A stretch of 17,692 nucleotides of DNA, taken from positions 1-17,692 of the forward strand of contig DIPH01000047.1 of assembly GCA_002424045.1 (NCBI GenBank). The letters are read 5' to 3'. The notes below the pieces were generated by a model that was given only the letters and a program-made list of their open reading frames with translations, ran no database searches and was not told where the DNA came from. Source of the DNA: Firmicutes bacterium UBA5493. GTDB lineage: Bacteria > Bacillota > Limnochordia > Darwinibacteriales > Darwinibacteriaceae. The position numbers and the translations under genes are program-made. Of this stretch, positions 5,458 through 12,799 are shown piece by piece (positions within the stretch are counted from its first letter, which is position 1; each line of letters opens with the position of its first letter).

Positions 5458-6582
5458 TTATTTTAGATAGGTTTGTGGGTTCACAGGATTATTGCGATAG
5501 CGGATTTCAAAGTGCACATGGGGGCCCGTTGAAACACCTGTATTGCCGCTATATGCTACCGTTTCTCCCCTAGTAACCCTTTGCCCCACTTTCACATTCA
5601 AACGTGAATTATGGGCATAGCGGGTTTCAATGCCGTTTCCATGGTCAATAATCACTAGAATACCATAGCCACCATTCCATCCCGCGAAGGTGATTCGTCC
5701 ATCCGCGGCCGCCTTCACCTGGGTACCGGTGGAAACGGCAATATCTAAACCGTTATGCATTCTGCCCCAACGTGGACCAAAGCTAGAGGAAATGCGGCCC
5801 CTTACCGGCCAATCAAAGGCTTTCTGCAACTGTCCATTTACCAGGAGGACATCACGAGGTTTAAGTTGCGTAGCCCCTGGGATAACCAGTTTCGTGTTGG
5901 GCTGTATGCGGCTGGGATCCGTGATCTCGTTAACCCTCGTAATCTCATCCATCGGGACATCGTAACGCTCCGATATCTCCCATAGACTTTCGCCGGTAGC
6001 GACTTGGTGCAATATTCCATTAACAGACGGAATGTGCAGTTCTTGACCAATGGAGAGACGATTCGGATTTGCCAGATCGTTAGCTGACAGAATCGTATTC
6101 ATCGTAACGCCATAAGCCGAAGCAATATCCCACAAAGTCTCTCCTGAATGAACCTTATGAACAAAAATGATCGCTTTTTCTTGCTCTTTTTCTTGCACCT
6201 GGGGTGGTTCCGCAACAGGGACGGTTGCCTCAACCCGAGCAACAGTCTCGGGAGTCAAACTTTCTTCTTCGTTCCCCTTTATTTCCAAAGGACCGTGTTC
6301 CGAAGACTTGGAGGCTACTTCAGTTGCTCCATCGAGGGAAAACCGCGTGTGTAATGGTGCTGGTGGCGCTGAAGGAAGCTCCTGGTCAACTTGGGCATCA
6401 TCCTGGGAAGCGAAGTCCCCTAAAAGATAGTCATCTACATTAATGTAGATCAGACTATCCAAATCCCAGTCACTTCCACCAATGTGCATTCGGGTATCCA
6501 CTTGGCCCAAAATGCCGAAGCTGAAGATGACTGCAAATATCAACAGTACAAACCCCCGACTGCGGATTAACCGCCTCCACAT
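5458..6582 (-). CDS. Membrane-anchored LysM / M23-family murein peptidase
   Basis: Predicted cell-envelope metallopeptidase that cleaves peptidoglycan cross-bridges or stem peptides, or an activator of such enzymes. The 374 residues hold a single N-terminal membrane segment (about residues 10-27) and a low-complexity acidic/proline linker (~60-135). Two LysM modules follow (~140-185 with HSGETLWDIASAYGV, ~190-236 with ATGESLWEISERYDV). Last comes a C-terminal M23 LytM domain (~255-374). The zinc and catalytic residues are present: HNGLD (H276, D280) and HVHFE (H355, H357), so an active peptidase is expected. The ATG at 6582 is chosen over a start 39 bp further up because GGGAGG stands just before it and the membrane anchor follows at once. 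It lies 66 bp after rho with no terminator between, so it may be co-transcribed. Confidence 0.93.
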   Translation of the reverse strand: MWRRLIRSRGFVLLIFAVIFSFGILGQVDTRMHIGGSDWDLDSLIYINVDDYLLGDFASQDDAQVDQELPSAPPAPLHTRFSLDGATEVASKSSEHGPLEIKGNEEESLTPETVARVEATVPVAEPPQVQEKEQEKAIIFVHKVHSGETLWDIASAYGVTMNTILSANDLANPNRLSIGQELHIPSVNGILHQVATGESLWEISERYDVPMDEITRVNEITDPSRIQPNTKLVIPGATQLKPRDVLLVNGQLQKAFDWPVRGRISSSFGPRWGRMHNGLDIAVSTGTQVKAAADGRITFAGWNGGYGILVIIDHGNGIETRYAHNSRLNVKVGQRVTRGETVAYSGNTGVSTGPHVHFEIRYRNNPVNPQTYLK

Positions 6583-6648
6583 GATAAATCCTCCCTCGAC
6601 TGGCAATAACCTACCTTCCACATTTCGACGCGTTCTGGCAATATCCTT

Positions 6649-7920
6649 TTACTTGTTCCGAACATTTTCCGCAAATGTTGAAGTAGTGATCAGTTCTAAT
6701 AATTCGGCGTTGTTTTTGGTATTGATCACTCGATCCAACACTAAATCCAGAGTCTCAGCTGTCCCTAAGGACCCCATGGCTTTGCGCAACACCCATGTTG
6801 CATCCAATTCTTCAGCTGACAGTAATAGCTCTTCGCGACGAGTACCCGACCGATAAATATCAATGGCCGGAAAAACGCGTCGCTCGGCCAATTTGCGGTC
6901 CAAGTGCAGCTCCATATTGCCAGTACCCTTAAATTCTTCGTAGATCACATCATCCATCCGACTGCCAGTTTCAACTAAAGCAGTGGCTAAAATTGTCAAA
7001 CTTCCTTGTTCCTCCAACTTGCGGGCAGCACCAAAGAACCTTTTTGGGCGATGGAGCGCGGCTGGATCCACGCCACCGGAGAGCGTACGACCACTTGGGG
7101 GAACGATAAGATTGTGAGCCCTAGCAAGGCGAGTTATACTGTCTAAGAGAATCACTACATCTTTACCTGACTCCACGAGGCTTTTTGCCCTGGCCAACAC
7201 GATATCAGCAACCCGCACGTGGTTCTCAGGAGGCAAATCAAAAGTTGAACTGATAACCTCGCCACTTACGGAACGTTGCATGTCTGTAACTTCCTCCGGG
7301 CGCTCGTCGATCAAAAGCACTATGATTTCAATATCCGGATGGTTCTCGGCAATTGCATTGGCTAACATTTTCAAGATGGTTGTCTTGCCCGCCTTGGGTG
7401 GCGACACAATCAAACCTCTTTGACCAAACCCTAATGGAGATAATATATCCATTAATCGCATGGAGTAATTCGTCGGAGCCGTTTCTAAATGAAGACGCTG
7501 GTTGGGATAAATTGGGGTAAGGTCCTCAAAACATGGTCGTTTCGAAGCTAATTCTGGATCGGATAGATTGATGGCCAGTACACGAAGTAGGGCAAAATAT
7601 CGTTCTCCATCTTTTGGTGGACGTACCTGCCCCAGAATCTCATCTCCGGTACGCATGGAAAACCGCCTAATCTGTGAGGGTGAAACATATACGTCGTCGG
7701 ACCCCGGTGTATAATTGTCAACTCTGAGAAATCCATAGCCCTCAGACGTGATTTCTAAAATTCCACTAATGAATAACAGATTCTCTTTCATCGTTTCGCA
7801 TTTCAAGACCTCAATAATGAGCTCTTTCTTGCGCAACCGTTTAAACCCTGATACCCCCAAATTTCTGGCCAATTCCTGGAGATCAACGGAGGTCTTTGAT
7901 TCTAACTCTGCAATATTCAA
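6649..7920 (-). CDS. rho: Transcription termination factor Rho
   Basis: Hexameric RNA helicase that ends transcription at unstructured RNA. The 423 residues show the Rho N-terminal helical domain (~1-45) and the cold-shock-like RNA-binding domain (~50-118, EGYGFLRVDNYTPGSDDVYVS). The RecA-type ATPase has P-loop SPPKAGKT (~173-180), DERPEEVTDM, Walker B VVILLDSITR (~255-264), PPSGRTLSGGVDP and SGTRREELL. All main motifs are intact; ARAHN replaces the commoner ARAYN. The start is a TTG at 7920, supported by AAGGTGG seven bases upstream; the nearby ATG is out of frame. A 10-bp hairpin lies between fba and this ribosome site, so rho expression may depend on read-through. Confidence 0.97.
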   Translation of the reverse strand: MNIAELESKTSVDLQELARNLGVSGFKRLRKKELIIEVLKCETMKENLLFISGILEITSEGYGFLRVDNYTPGSDDVYVSPSQIRRFSMRTGDEILGQVRPPKDGERYFALLRVLAINLSDPELASKRPCFEDLTPIYPNQRLHLETAPTNYSMRLMDILSPLGFGQRGLIVSPPKAGKTTILKMLANAIAENHPDIEIIVLLIDERPEEVTDMQRSVSGEVISSTFDLPPENHVRVADIVLARAKSLVESGKDVVILLDSITRLARAHNLIVPPSGRTLSGGVDPAALHRPKRFFGAARKLEEQGSLTILATALVETGSRMDDVIYEEFKGTGNMELHLDRKLAERRVFPAIDIYRSGTRREELLLSAEELDATWVLRKAMGSLGTAETLDLVLDRVINTKNNAELLELITTSTFAENVRNK

Positions 7921-7936
7921 GCATTCACCACCTTCA

Positions 7937-7964
7937 GAAAAGGGGAAGGAAATACCTTCCCCTT
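7937..7964 (-). terminator. Hairpin between fba and rho, weak terminator or attenuator
   Basis: Eight bases after the fba stop, the minus strand reads AAGGGGAAGG, loop TATTT, CCTTCCCCTT: a perfect 10-bp stem. Only a short T-run follows (TTTT including the last stem bases), then the rho ribosome site begins. The stem is strong but the T-run short, so partial termination with read-through into rho is plausible. Confidence 0.65.
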
Positions 7965-7971
7965 AAATTCA

Positions 7972-8823
7972 TTAAGCCCGTCCCGCTGAGCCAAACAGCC
8001 TCATTTTTGTTCTAGCAACTTCTTTCATGGCGTCACGAGCTGGTCCTAAAATCTTCCTCGGATCAATCTCGTCTGGTTTCTTAGCTAGAAGGTCCTTGAT
8101 GGCTTGGGAGAAAGCGACTCTCAAATCGGTGTCAATATTGATCTTGGTAATTCCGTGGGGGACCGCTTTGCGTATCTGCTCGTCGCTAATACCTGAAGCT
8201 CCGTGCAATACCAATGGTACATCGGTAATGGCTGCGATCTCCTCTAAGCGTTTGAAATCCAGCTTAGGTTCACCTTTGTACACGCCATGTGCCGTACCAA
8301 TTGCGATTGCCAAGGCATCCACCTTGGTTCGTTCTGCAAACTCTGCGGCTTCCTTTGGATCTGTAAAGGATGCGTCTGCTGCATCGACCACAATGTCATC
8401 TTCTACTCCGCCGATCTTTCCAAGCTCAGCTTCTACAGAAACGTTATTGGGATGGGCAACCTCCACGACCTTTTGCGTCAAAGCAATATTTTCTTCAAAG
8501 GGGTGCTTTGAACCGTCAATCATTACGGCAGAAAAGCCATGCCGCACGCATTGTGCCACTTGGGTGAAGCTAGTGCCATGATCGAGATTCAACGCTATAG
8601 GTATTCTTGCTTTTTCCGCTGCCACTCTGGCCATACCGGCTATGTACTCAATACCGGCATACTTAATGCCACCCTGGCTCGCTTGAATGAATACGGGGGA
8701 GTTTTCCTCTTCGGCTGCTTCAATAATAGCCTGCAGAATCTCCATGTTATTGAGGTTAAAAGCCCCTACTGCATACCCGCCTTTCTTTGCTGCTTGGAAT
8801 AATTCGCTACCACTTACTAACAT
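7972..8823 (-). CDS. fba: Class II fructose-1,6-bisphosphate aldolase
   Basis: Zinc-dependent aldolase of glycolysis and gluconeogenesis: fructose 1,6-bisphosphate to dihydroxyacetone phosphate and glyceraldehyde 3-phosphate. The 283 residues match the Bacillus FbaA type. Metal-ligand and active-site segments are all present: NLDHGTS, VEAELGKIGG, AIGTAHGVYKG and VLHGASGI, with the phosphate-binding INIDTD. The ATG at 8823 has GAGGAGG upstream. It begins 25 bp after the zinc-ribbon gene and ends before the hairpin at 7937-7964, so it is probably the last gene of the argS-pyrG unit. The position between pyrG and rho is typical of Firmicutes. A tagatose-bisphosphate aldolase is possible by sequence alone but unlikely in this context. 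Confidence 0.95.
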   Translation of the reverse strand: MLVSGSELFQAAKKGGYAVGAFNLNNMEILQAIIEAAEEENSPVFIQASQGGIKYAGIEYIAGMARVAAEKARIPIALNLDHGTSFTQVAQCVRHGFSAVMIDGSKHPFEENIALTQKVVEVAHPNNVSVEAELGKIGGVEDDIVVDAADASFTDPKEAAEFAERTKVDALAIAIGTAHGVYKGEPKLDFKRLEEIAAITDVPLVLHGASGISDEQIRKAVPHGITKINIDTDLRVAFSQAIKDLLAKKPDEIDPRKILGPARDAMKEVARTKMRLFGSAGRA

Positions 8824-8848
8824 GTTAACAGCCTCCTCTAGCTATAAA

Positions 8849-9472
8849 TTAAGTTAAGGGTTTGAGCCACTCCCCTAAAAACTGCGATGTGCACGGTTCC
8901 ATAACAATCTCAGCTACTCGCGCAAGCCTTTCCTGGTGTTGCCGAGTACTGGCGCCAATCTTCACCACACTACCGCAATATGAACAAACTAGCTCCACCT
9001 GGTCCGGATAAACATCGATCCCGATCGACGAATGCTCGCATTCACAACGAATCTTGTCTTGACTCGCTAGATCCTCCAGAATTTCGAGCACCTTCCGCAT
9101 GATATCAGGATTCGCAAAATCATCGGATTCCAGAAAAAATTCGGGCGGCCCATCTAACACAACCTCTTGCACCCTAGCAGGATCACCTAGGTATCCCAAG
9201 CTTTGCCCGCTCAGAGGCGACGAGAGGTTGATCAAAGGTGTGCCGAAAAATCGGCCCCTGGGGAGTAAGATCCGCGCCCGTTCACCCTCTATACCAAGAA
9301 CATCCAGTTCGAAATGTCTGTTTAGTCTGCGCAAGTGACCCTGGGAGAAGCCGCAGCTACACACAAGCTGTAGAGGCTTGTGGGAGATAGAGAACAGAGA
9401 AAATGTATGTTTTTGAATTCCTTGGCAAGCAGGACAGGTCAGCGCAATCGTCCTCTCGCTATTTACAATCAC
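8849..9472 (-). CDS. Conserved-looking protein with two zinc-ribbon cysteine clusters
   Basis: A 207-residue soluble protein that I do not recognise. It opens with a knuckle pair (C13-x2-C16 and C38-x-C40, in TCPAC and VCSCG). A basic stretch (HLRRLNRHF) and a central region with no clear motif follow. A second set comes near the end (C143/C145 in RCECEH, C163-x2-C166 in VCSYCG). Eight cysteines so arranged suggest two structural zinc sites and possible nucleic-acid or protein binding; this is inferred from pattern only. The start is GTG 9472 with AGGAGG seven bases upstream. It sits 25 bp before fba, roughly where spo0F stands in Bacillus (pyrG-spo0F-fba), but it bears no similarity to Spo0F. 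Confidence 0.8.
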   Translation of the reverse strand: MIVNSERTIALTCPACQGIQKHTFSLFSISHKPLQLVCSCGFSQGHLRRLNRHFELDVLGIEGERARILLPRGRFFGTPLINLSSPLSGQSLGYLGDPARVQEVVLDGPPEFFLESDDFANPDIMRKVLEILEDLASQDKIRCECEHSSIGIDVYPDQVELVCSYCGSVVKIGASTRQHQERLARVAEIVMEPCTSQFLGEWLKPLT

Positions 9473-9529
9473 AGAAATTCCTCCTATCGCGACTAATAGT
9501 TCGCCAACAAGAAGGATTTTCCTTTGAAA

Positions 9530-9904
9530 TCATTTCAGATTCCCAAATATATCATAACTAGCGAGAATACCGTCCTTTTCCTGCACAGAATAATTGACCA
9601 AGATATGACCAATCAATCCCAGAGGGTTGATCCAACAAAGTGCGTCTTGGTAGGCATTAGGTGCAACAGGATGCATCGATTCTAGACTCACCGACACTCC
9701 TAGGCGCAAGATTTGGCAGTCAGCGTCCAGCACATAAACCCTCTGTTCTCCCCTGGACTCCAGTAAGATCTTATGCTGGTCCACAAACACCTGCAACACA
9801 TCCCCGTAGACCATTTTCCATCCATCCACTTGAGCCCATACAGTAGAAGCACTCACGAGCAACAAACCAAGAACTATCAGCATCTTAGTATTTCGCACTA
9901 ACAT
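9530..9904 (-). CDS. Small secreted protein of unknown function
   Basis: 124 residues. A clear signal peptide opens the protein: positive MLVRNTK, a hydrophobic core (~8-20), and a probable cleavage after VWA (residue 24). The mature part is about 100 residues with two cysteines (in DADCQI and ALCWIN) that could form a disulfide. There is no motif I recognise and no lipobox. The frame opens 15 codons earlier, but ATG 9904 is the start because AAGGAG and the signal sequence align with it. That ribosome site is enclosed in a strong hairpin (9905-9937). It lies between the BFN gene and the zinc-ribbon gene in the pyrG-fba unit. The protein may be specific to this lineage. Confidence 0.7.
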   Translation of the reverse strand: MLVRNTKMLIVLGLLLVSASTVWAQVDGWKMVYGDVLQVFVDQHKILLESRGEQRVYVLDADCQILRLGVSVSLESMHPVAPNAYQDALCWINPLGLIGHILVNYSVQEKDGILASYDIFGNLK

Positions 9905-9937
9905 GGCGCACACTCCTTCTACCAAAGAGTATGCGCC
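9905..9937 (-). promoter_or_regulatory. Hairpin enclosing the ribosome site of the secreted-protein gene
   Basis: On the minus strand, GGCGCATACTC (9927-9937) and GAGTGTGCGCC (9905-9915) pair over 11 positions with one G.U and an 11-nt loop. The 3' arm ends directly at the ATG (9904). The Shine-Dalgarno AAGGAG is split between loop and stem. The structure would hinder translation unless opened; no T-run follows, so it is not a terminator. Confidence 0.65.
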
Positions 9938-9970
9938 AAAATCTCCCATCTATGCAAAATTCTAGAACCC

Positions 9971-10447
9971 CTAGTTATCCTTACGGAAATCGTCGGGGGA
10001 AAGATCCTCCAAAAAAGACCGGAACTGTTCCAGTTCAGGATCGTCTTCGCCCGGAATAACCATGGCGTAAGGGGCAATCTTTGCGTCCACAAATATCGCG
10101 GCACCAGAACGCAGAGCCAAGGCAATAGCATCGCTAGGCCTCGCATCGACACGCAACGTTCTTCCTTCGTGTACCAAAAAAACTTCCGCATAATAGACGT
10201 CGTCAGCTAGATCTGTAATGACAACTTTGTCCACTTTTCCGCCTAGGGCCAGTACGGAGCTCAGGAGTAAGTCATGTGTCAAGGGTCTCGAGATTTCCAC
10301 GTTATCTAACACCACCGCAATGGCGTTGGCCTCCGCGGGACCAATGACCATCGGAACATAGGACTCTTCCATCTCATCGGTGAGAATTACAACCGGAAGC
10401 AAGGTTTCACGATCTATGCCCACAGCTTTCACTTTCATTCGAAGCAT
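9971..10447 (-). CDS. Bifunctional nuclease (BFN / DUF151) domain protein
   Basis: 158 residues, almost entirely one BFN domain (about residues 5-135). Diagnostic stretches are VPMVIGPAEANAIA, RPLTHDLL (~54-61), YYAEVFL and the highly conserved DARPSDAIALALRSGAAIFV. The domain name comes from plant and bacterial proteins reported to have DNase and RNase activity; the role of the short bacterial versions is not settled. The acidic tail (GEDDPELEQF..) is a common feature of such versions. The ATG at 10447 has GGAGG seven bases upstream. It follows pyrG by 25 bp, so it should be part of the same transcript. Confidence 0.9.
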   Translation of the reverse strand: MLRMKVKAVGIDRETLLPVVILTDEMEESYVPMVIGPAEANAIAVVLDNVEISRPLTHDLLLSSVLALGGKVDKVVITDLADDVYYAEVFLVHEGRTLRVDARPSDAIALALRSGAAIFVDAKIAPYAMVIPGEDDPELEQFRSFLEDLSPDDFRKDN

Positions 10448-10472
10448 AAATACACCTCCAAGTATCTGCCGA

Positions 10473-12065
10473 TTAGCAGGTCTTCAACATGGCTTCGATA
10501 AAACGTACAAACAGGGGATGGGGGTTCGTGGGTCTGGACTTAAACTCAGGTTGAAACAGCGTTCCTACAAACCAGGGATGGTCCTTCAATTCGATGATCT
10601 CAATCAAGTCACCATCAGGAGAAACACCAGCCACCCGCATCCCGGCATTCACCAAGATGTCTAAATAGTCCCGATTCAACTCATAACGATGCCGATGACG
10701 TTCATAAACGAGGGTGTTCTGATACGCTTCCATACTGAGGGAGTCTTCTTCAATTCGGCATGGATACGCCCCGAGACGCATGGACCCTCCGAGTCCAGTA
10801 ACCTCGGGATGACCCGGTCTAAAGCTAATGACAGGATGCTCCGGGTTTCCAAACTCTACACTACCTGCATTTCTAAGGTTGGCAACATTGCGTGCAAACT
10901 CGATGACGGCGCATTGCATCCCAAGGGAGATACCAAAAAACGGAATTGCATGTTCCCTGGCATATTGAGCGGCCTTTATCTTTCCTTCCACACCGCGAGA
11001 GCCAAATCCTCCTGGAACAATAATCCCGTCCAGACCTTCTAGGTGCCTGTAGCCATCCTTCGCTACGTCCTCTGCCTCAATCCAGCGCAATTCAACATCG
11101 GTGCCGTGAACAAAACCAGCGTGACGGAGAGATTCCGCCACACTTAAGTACGAATCTGGAAGTGTCACATACTTTCCCACAATGCCAATGACCACTTTGC
11201 GGGAAAGCCCCTTGATAGAGGCCACTAAGTCACGCCATTGGCCCAAGTCCGCTGGGCCGGCATTTAGATTTAGCTTCTCCAAAACGATCTCGTCTAAGCG
11301 GGATTCTGCAAAACAAAGAGGTACCTCGTAGATGCTCTCCACATCTGTGTTGGGAACAACAGCTTCTCTATCTATATCGCAAAACAGAGCGATTTTTGCC
11401 CGCAGATCCTCTGTCACTTCCTTTTCACTCCGGCACACAATTACATCAGGGCTAATGCCGATGCTACGCAATTCTTTGACGCTGTGCTGTGTGGGTTTGG
11501 TCTTAAGCTCTTGGGCCGCGGCGATATACGGAATGAGTGTAACATGAATGTACAGGCAGGAATCCCTACCCACGTCCGTTCGCATCTGACGAATGGCCTC
11601 AAAAAAGGGGAGACCTTCAATATCCCCAACGGTACCCCCGATTTCGACCAAAATCACATCTGCTCCACTATCCTCCGCCACTTGGAGAATGCGGTTCTTT
11701 ATGTTATTGGTCACATGGGGAATCACCTGTACGGTTCCTCCATTGAATTCTCCCTGGCGTTCCTGGGAAAGAATGGACCAGTAAATCTGTCCTGTACTCA
11801 CATTACTCTTCTTGGTCAAATTCGTGTCAATGAAACGTTCATAATGCCCTAGATCAAGGTCACATTGACCTCCGTCTTCGGTGACAAAAACTTCTCCATG
11901 CTGCAAAGGGCTCATGTTGCCCGGATCCATATTCAGATACGGATCAAGCTTTAGAACGCTAACTCTCAAGCCTCTGCTTTTCAACAGTCTGCCTAAAGAA
12001 GCCACAGTAATACCCTTGCCGAGACTGGAGACTACTCCGCCAGTCACAAAAATAAACTTACTCAC
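10473..12065 (-). CDS. pyrG: CTP synthase with a degenerate glutaminase triad (Ser-Gln-Glu)
   Basis: Makes CTP from UTP, ATP and a nitrogen donor. The 530 residues comprise an N-terminal synthetase domain (~1-265) and a C-terminal class I glutamine amidotransferase domain (~290-530). Synthetase residues are intact: FVTGGVVSSLGKG P-loop, K17 and K39, D71 in DLDLGHYERF, E141 in EIGGTVGDIE, KTKPTQHSVKEL. In the amidotransferase domain the oxyanion PGGFG and glutamine-pocket RHRHRYE remain. The nucleophile motif, however, reads GISLGMQ (Ser380, codon TCC at 10926-10928) instead of GICLGMQ, and the histidine of QFHPE is Gln505 (codon CAA at 10551-10553, LFQPEF). Only Glu507 of the triad is left. 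Residues 65-69 (GGQCD) also differ from the usual GAETD. GTG start at 12065 overlaps the upstream stop by 4 bp (GTGA), so translation is coupled. Confidence 0.95.
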   Translation of the reverse strand: MSKFIFVTGGVVSSLGKGITVASLGRLLKSRGLRVSVLKLDPYLNMDPGNMSPLQHGEVFVTEDGGQCDLDLGHYERFIDTNLTKKSNVSTGQIYWSILSQERQGEFNGGTVQVIPHVTNNIKNRILQVAEDSGADVILVEIGGTVGDIEGLPFFEAIRQMRTDVGRDSCLYIHVTLIPYIAAAQELKTKPTQHSVKELRSIGISPDVIVCRSEKEVTEDLRAKIALFCDIDREAVVPNTDVESIYEVPLCFAESRLDEIVLEKLNLNAGPADLGQWRDLVASIKGLSRKVVIGIVGKYVTLPDSYLSVAESLRHAGFVHGTDVELRWIEAEDVAKDGYRHLEGLDGIIVPGGFGSRGVEGKIKAAQYAREHAIPFFGISLGMQCAVIEFARNVANLRNAGSVEFGNPEHPVISFRPGHPEVTGLGGSMRLGAYPCRIEEDSLSMEAYQNTLVYERHRHRYELNRDYLDILVNAGMRVAGVSPDGDLIEIIELKDHPWFVGTLFQPEFKSRPTNPHPLFVRFIEAMLKTC

Positions 12066-12787
12066 GCTTTGTCCTCCCCTTCAACCTCTACCAAATTGTC
12101 TTGTTCTTGCACCTCATATTTCACCATCAGCTCATGATAAAAACAGTTTTGTACGACAGCTAGGAAGCTGGCCATGAAAATCAAAAGAGGGGCAGCAAAG
12201 ACAAGACTGAGTGCCACCACAATCACGCTCAAAACCAACAACACTAGGCTAGGCAAGGGATTATCCAAAATGATCAGAGCCGCCCTTTTTAATGTCTTGA
12301 ACACACCTATGTCCTGGTTAACCAGAAAGGGAAAAACAAATTGATGGAGCGCAATCCAATAAATGATGCCCCAGATCCAAAGCCCAGAAAGAATCGTGAA
12401 TATAGTGGTGGGGTAGTTTTGGCTAAACCAAATGTTAAAGACGAGGATCAGAAAACCCAAAATACCCAGAAAAAATAGGATGGTACCTCTAAACCAATAA
12501 AGCTTGAACCCTTCCCACATATCCTTTAGAACTGTCTCTTCGCCTTGAATCAAATGGTTCATACGATAATGTACCGCACCGGTAGCGCCACCAATGGTAA
12601 TGAGAGTCACCACAATGGATACCAAAAAGAATACATCGGTCTGAAGAAAAGGGACATACGAAAACGCCAACATTGGTGCAAAACCGATACCAAACCAAAC
12701 AAGATTGGTTAGCATAACCTTTCCAATATTGTCGTAACTCAGCTTAAGAGCCCTTACAAACGTCCGCCAACTCTGGCCAAAGCTCAT
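12062..12787 (-). CDS. DUF624 (YesL)-like integral membrane protein
   Basis: 241 residues with about six predicted membrane segments (roughly 22-42, 51-72, 101-121, 128-150, 178-196, 197-214) and a short acidic cytoplasmic tail (EVQEQDNLVEVEGEDKA). The layout resembles the poorly understood DUF624/YesL family: an N-terminal WRTFVRALKLSYDNI and the amphipathic loop VLKDMWEGFKLYWFRG before the third segment. The family assignment is tentative. ATG 12787 has GAGGATGGTG upstream. It begins 12 bp after argS ends and its stop overlaps the pyrG start by 4 bp, so it is embedded in the argS-pyrG unit. No transport substrate can be deduced. Confidence 0.75.
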   Translation of the reverse strand: MSFGQSWRTFVRALKLSYDNIGKVMLTNLVWFGIGFAPMLAFSYVPFLQTDVFFLVSIVVTLITIGGATGAVHYRMNHLIQGEETVLKDMWEGFKLYWFRGTILFFLGILGFLILVFNIWFSQNYPTTIFTILSGLWIWGIIYWIALHQFVFPFLVNQDIGVFKTLKRAALIILDNPLPSLVLLVLSVIVVALSLVFAAPLLIFMASFLAVVQNCFYHELMVKYEVQEQDNLVEVEGEDKA

Positions 12788-12799
12788 AATTCACCATCC

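Noticed and set aside
6600..6643. Direct repeat CTGGCAATA (6600-6608 and 6635-6643) before the M23 peptidase gene
   Set aside because: Nine-base direct repeats 35 bp apart can occur by chance and no promoter or known site coincides with them.
9512..9524. Inverted repeat AAGGA-TTT-TCCTT between the secreted-protein gene and the zinc-ribbon gene
   Set aside because: The stem is only five base pairs and has no T-run, too weak to call a terminator.
10473..12065. pyrG as a pseudogene
   Set aside because: The frame is complete, its length is normal, synthetase motifs and much of the amidotransferase pocket are kept, and translation is coupled to the upstream gene. Only specific catalytic positions have changed.
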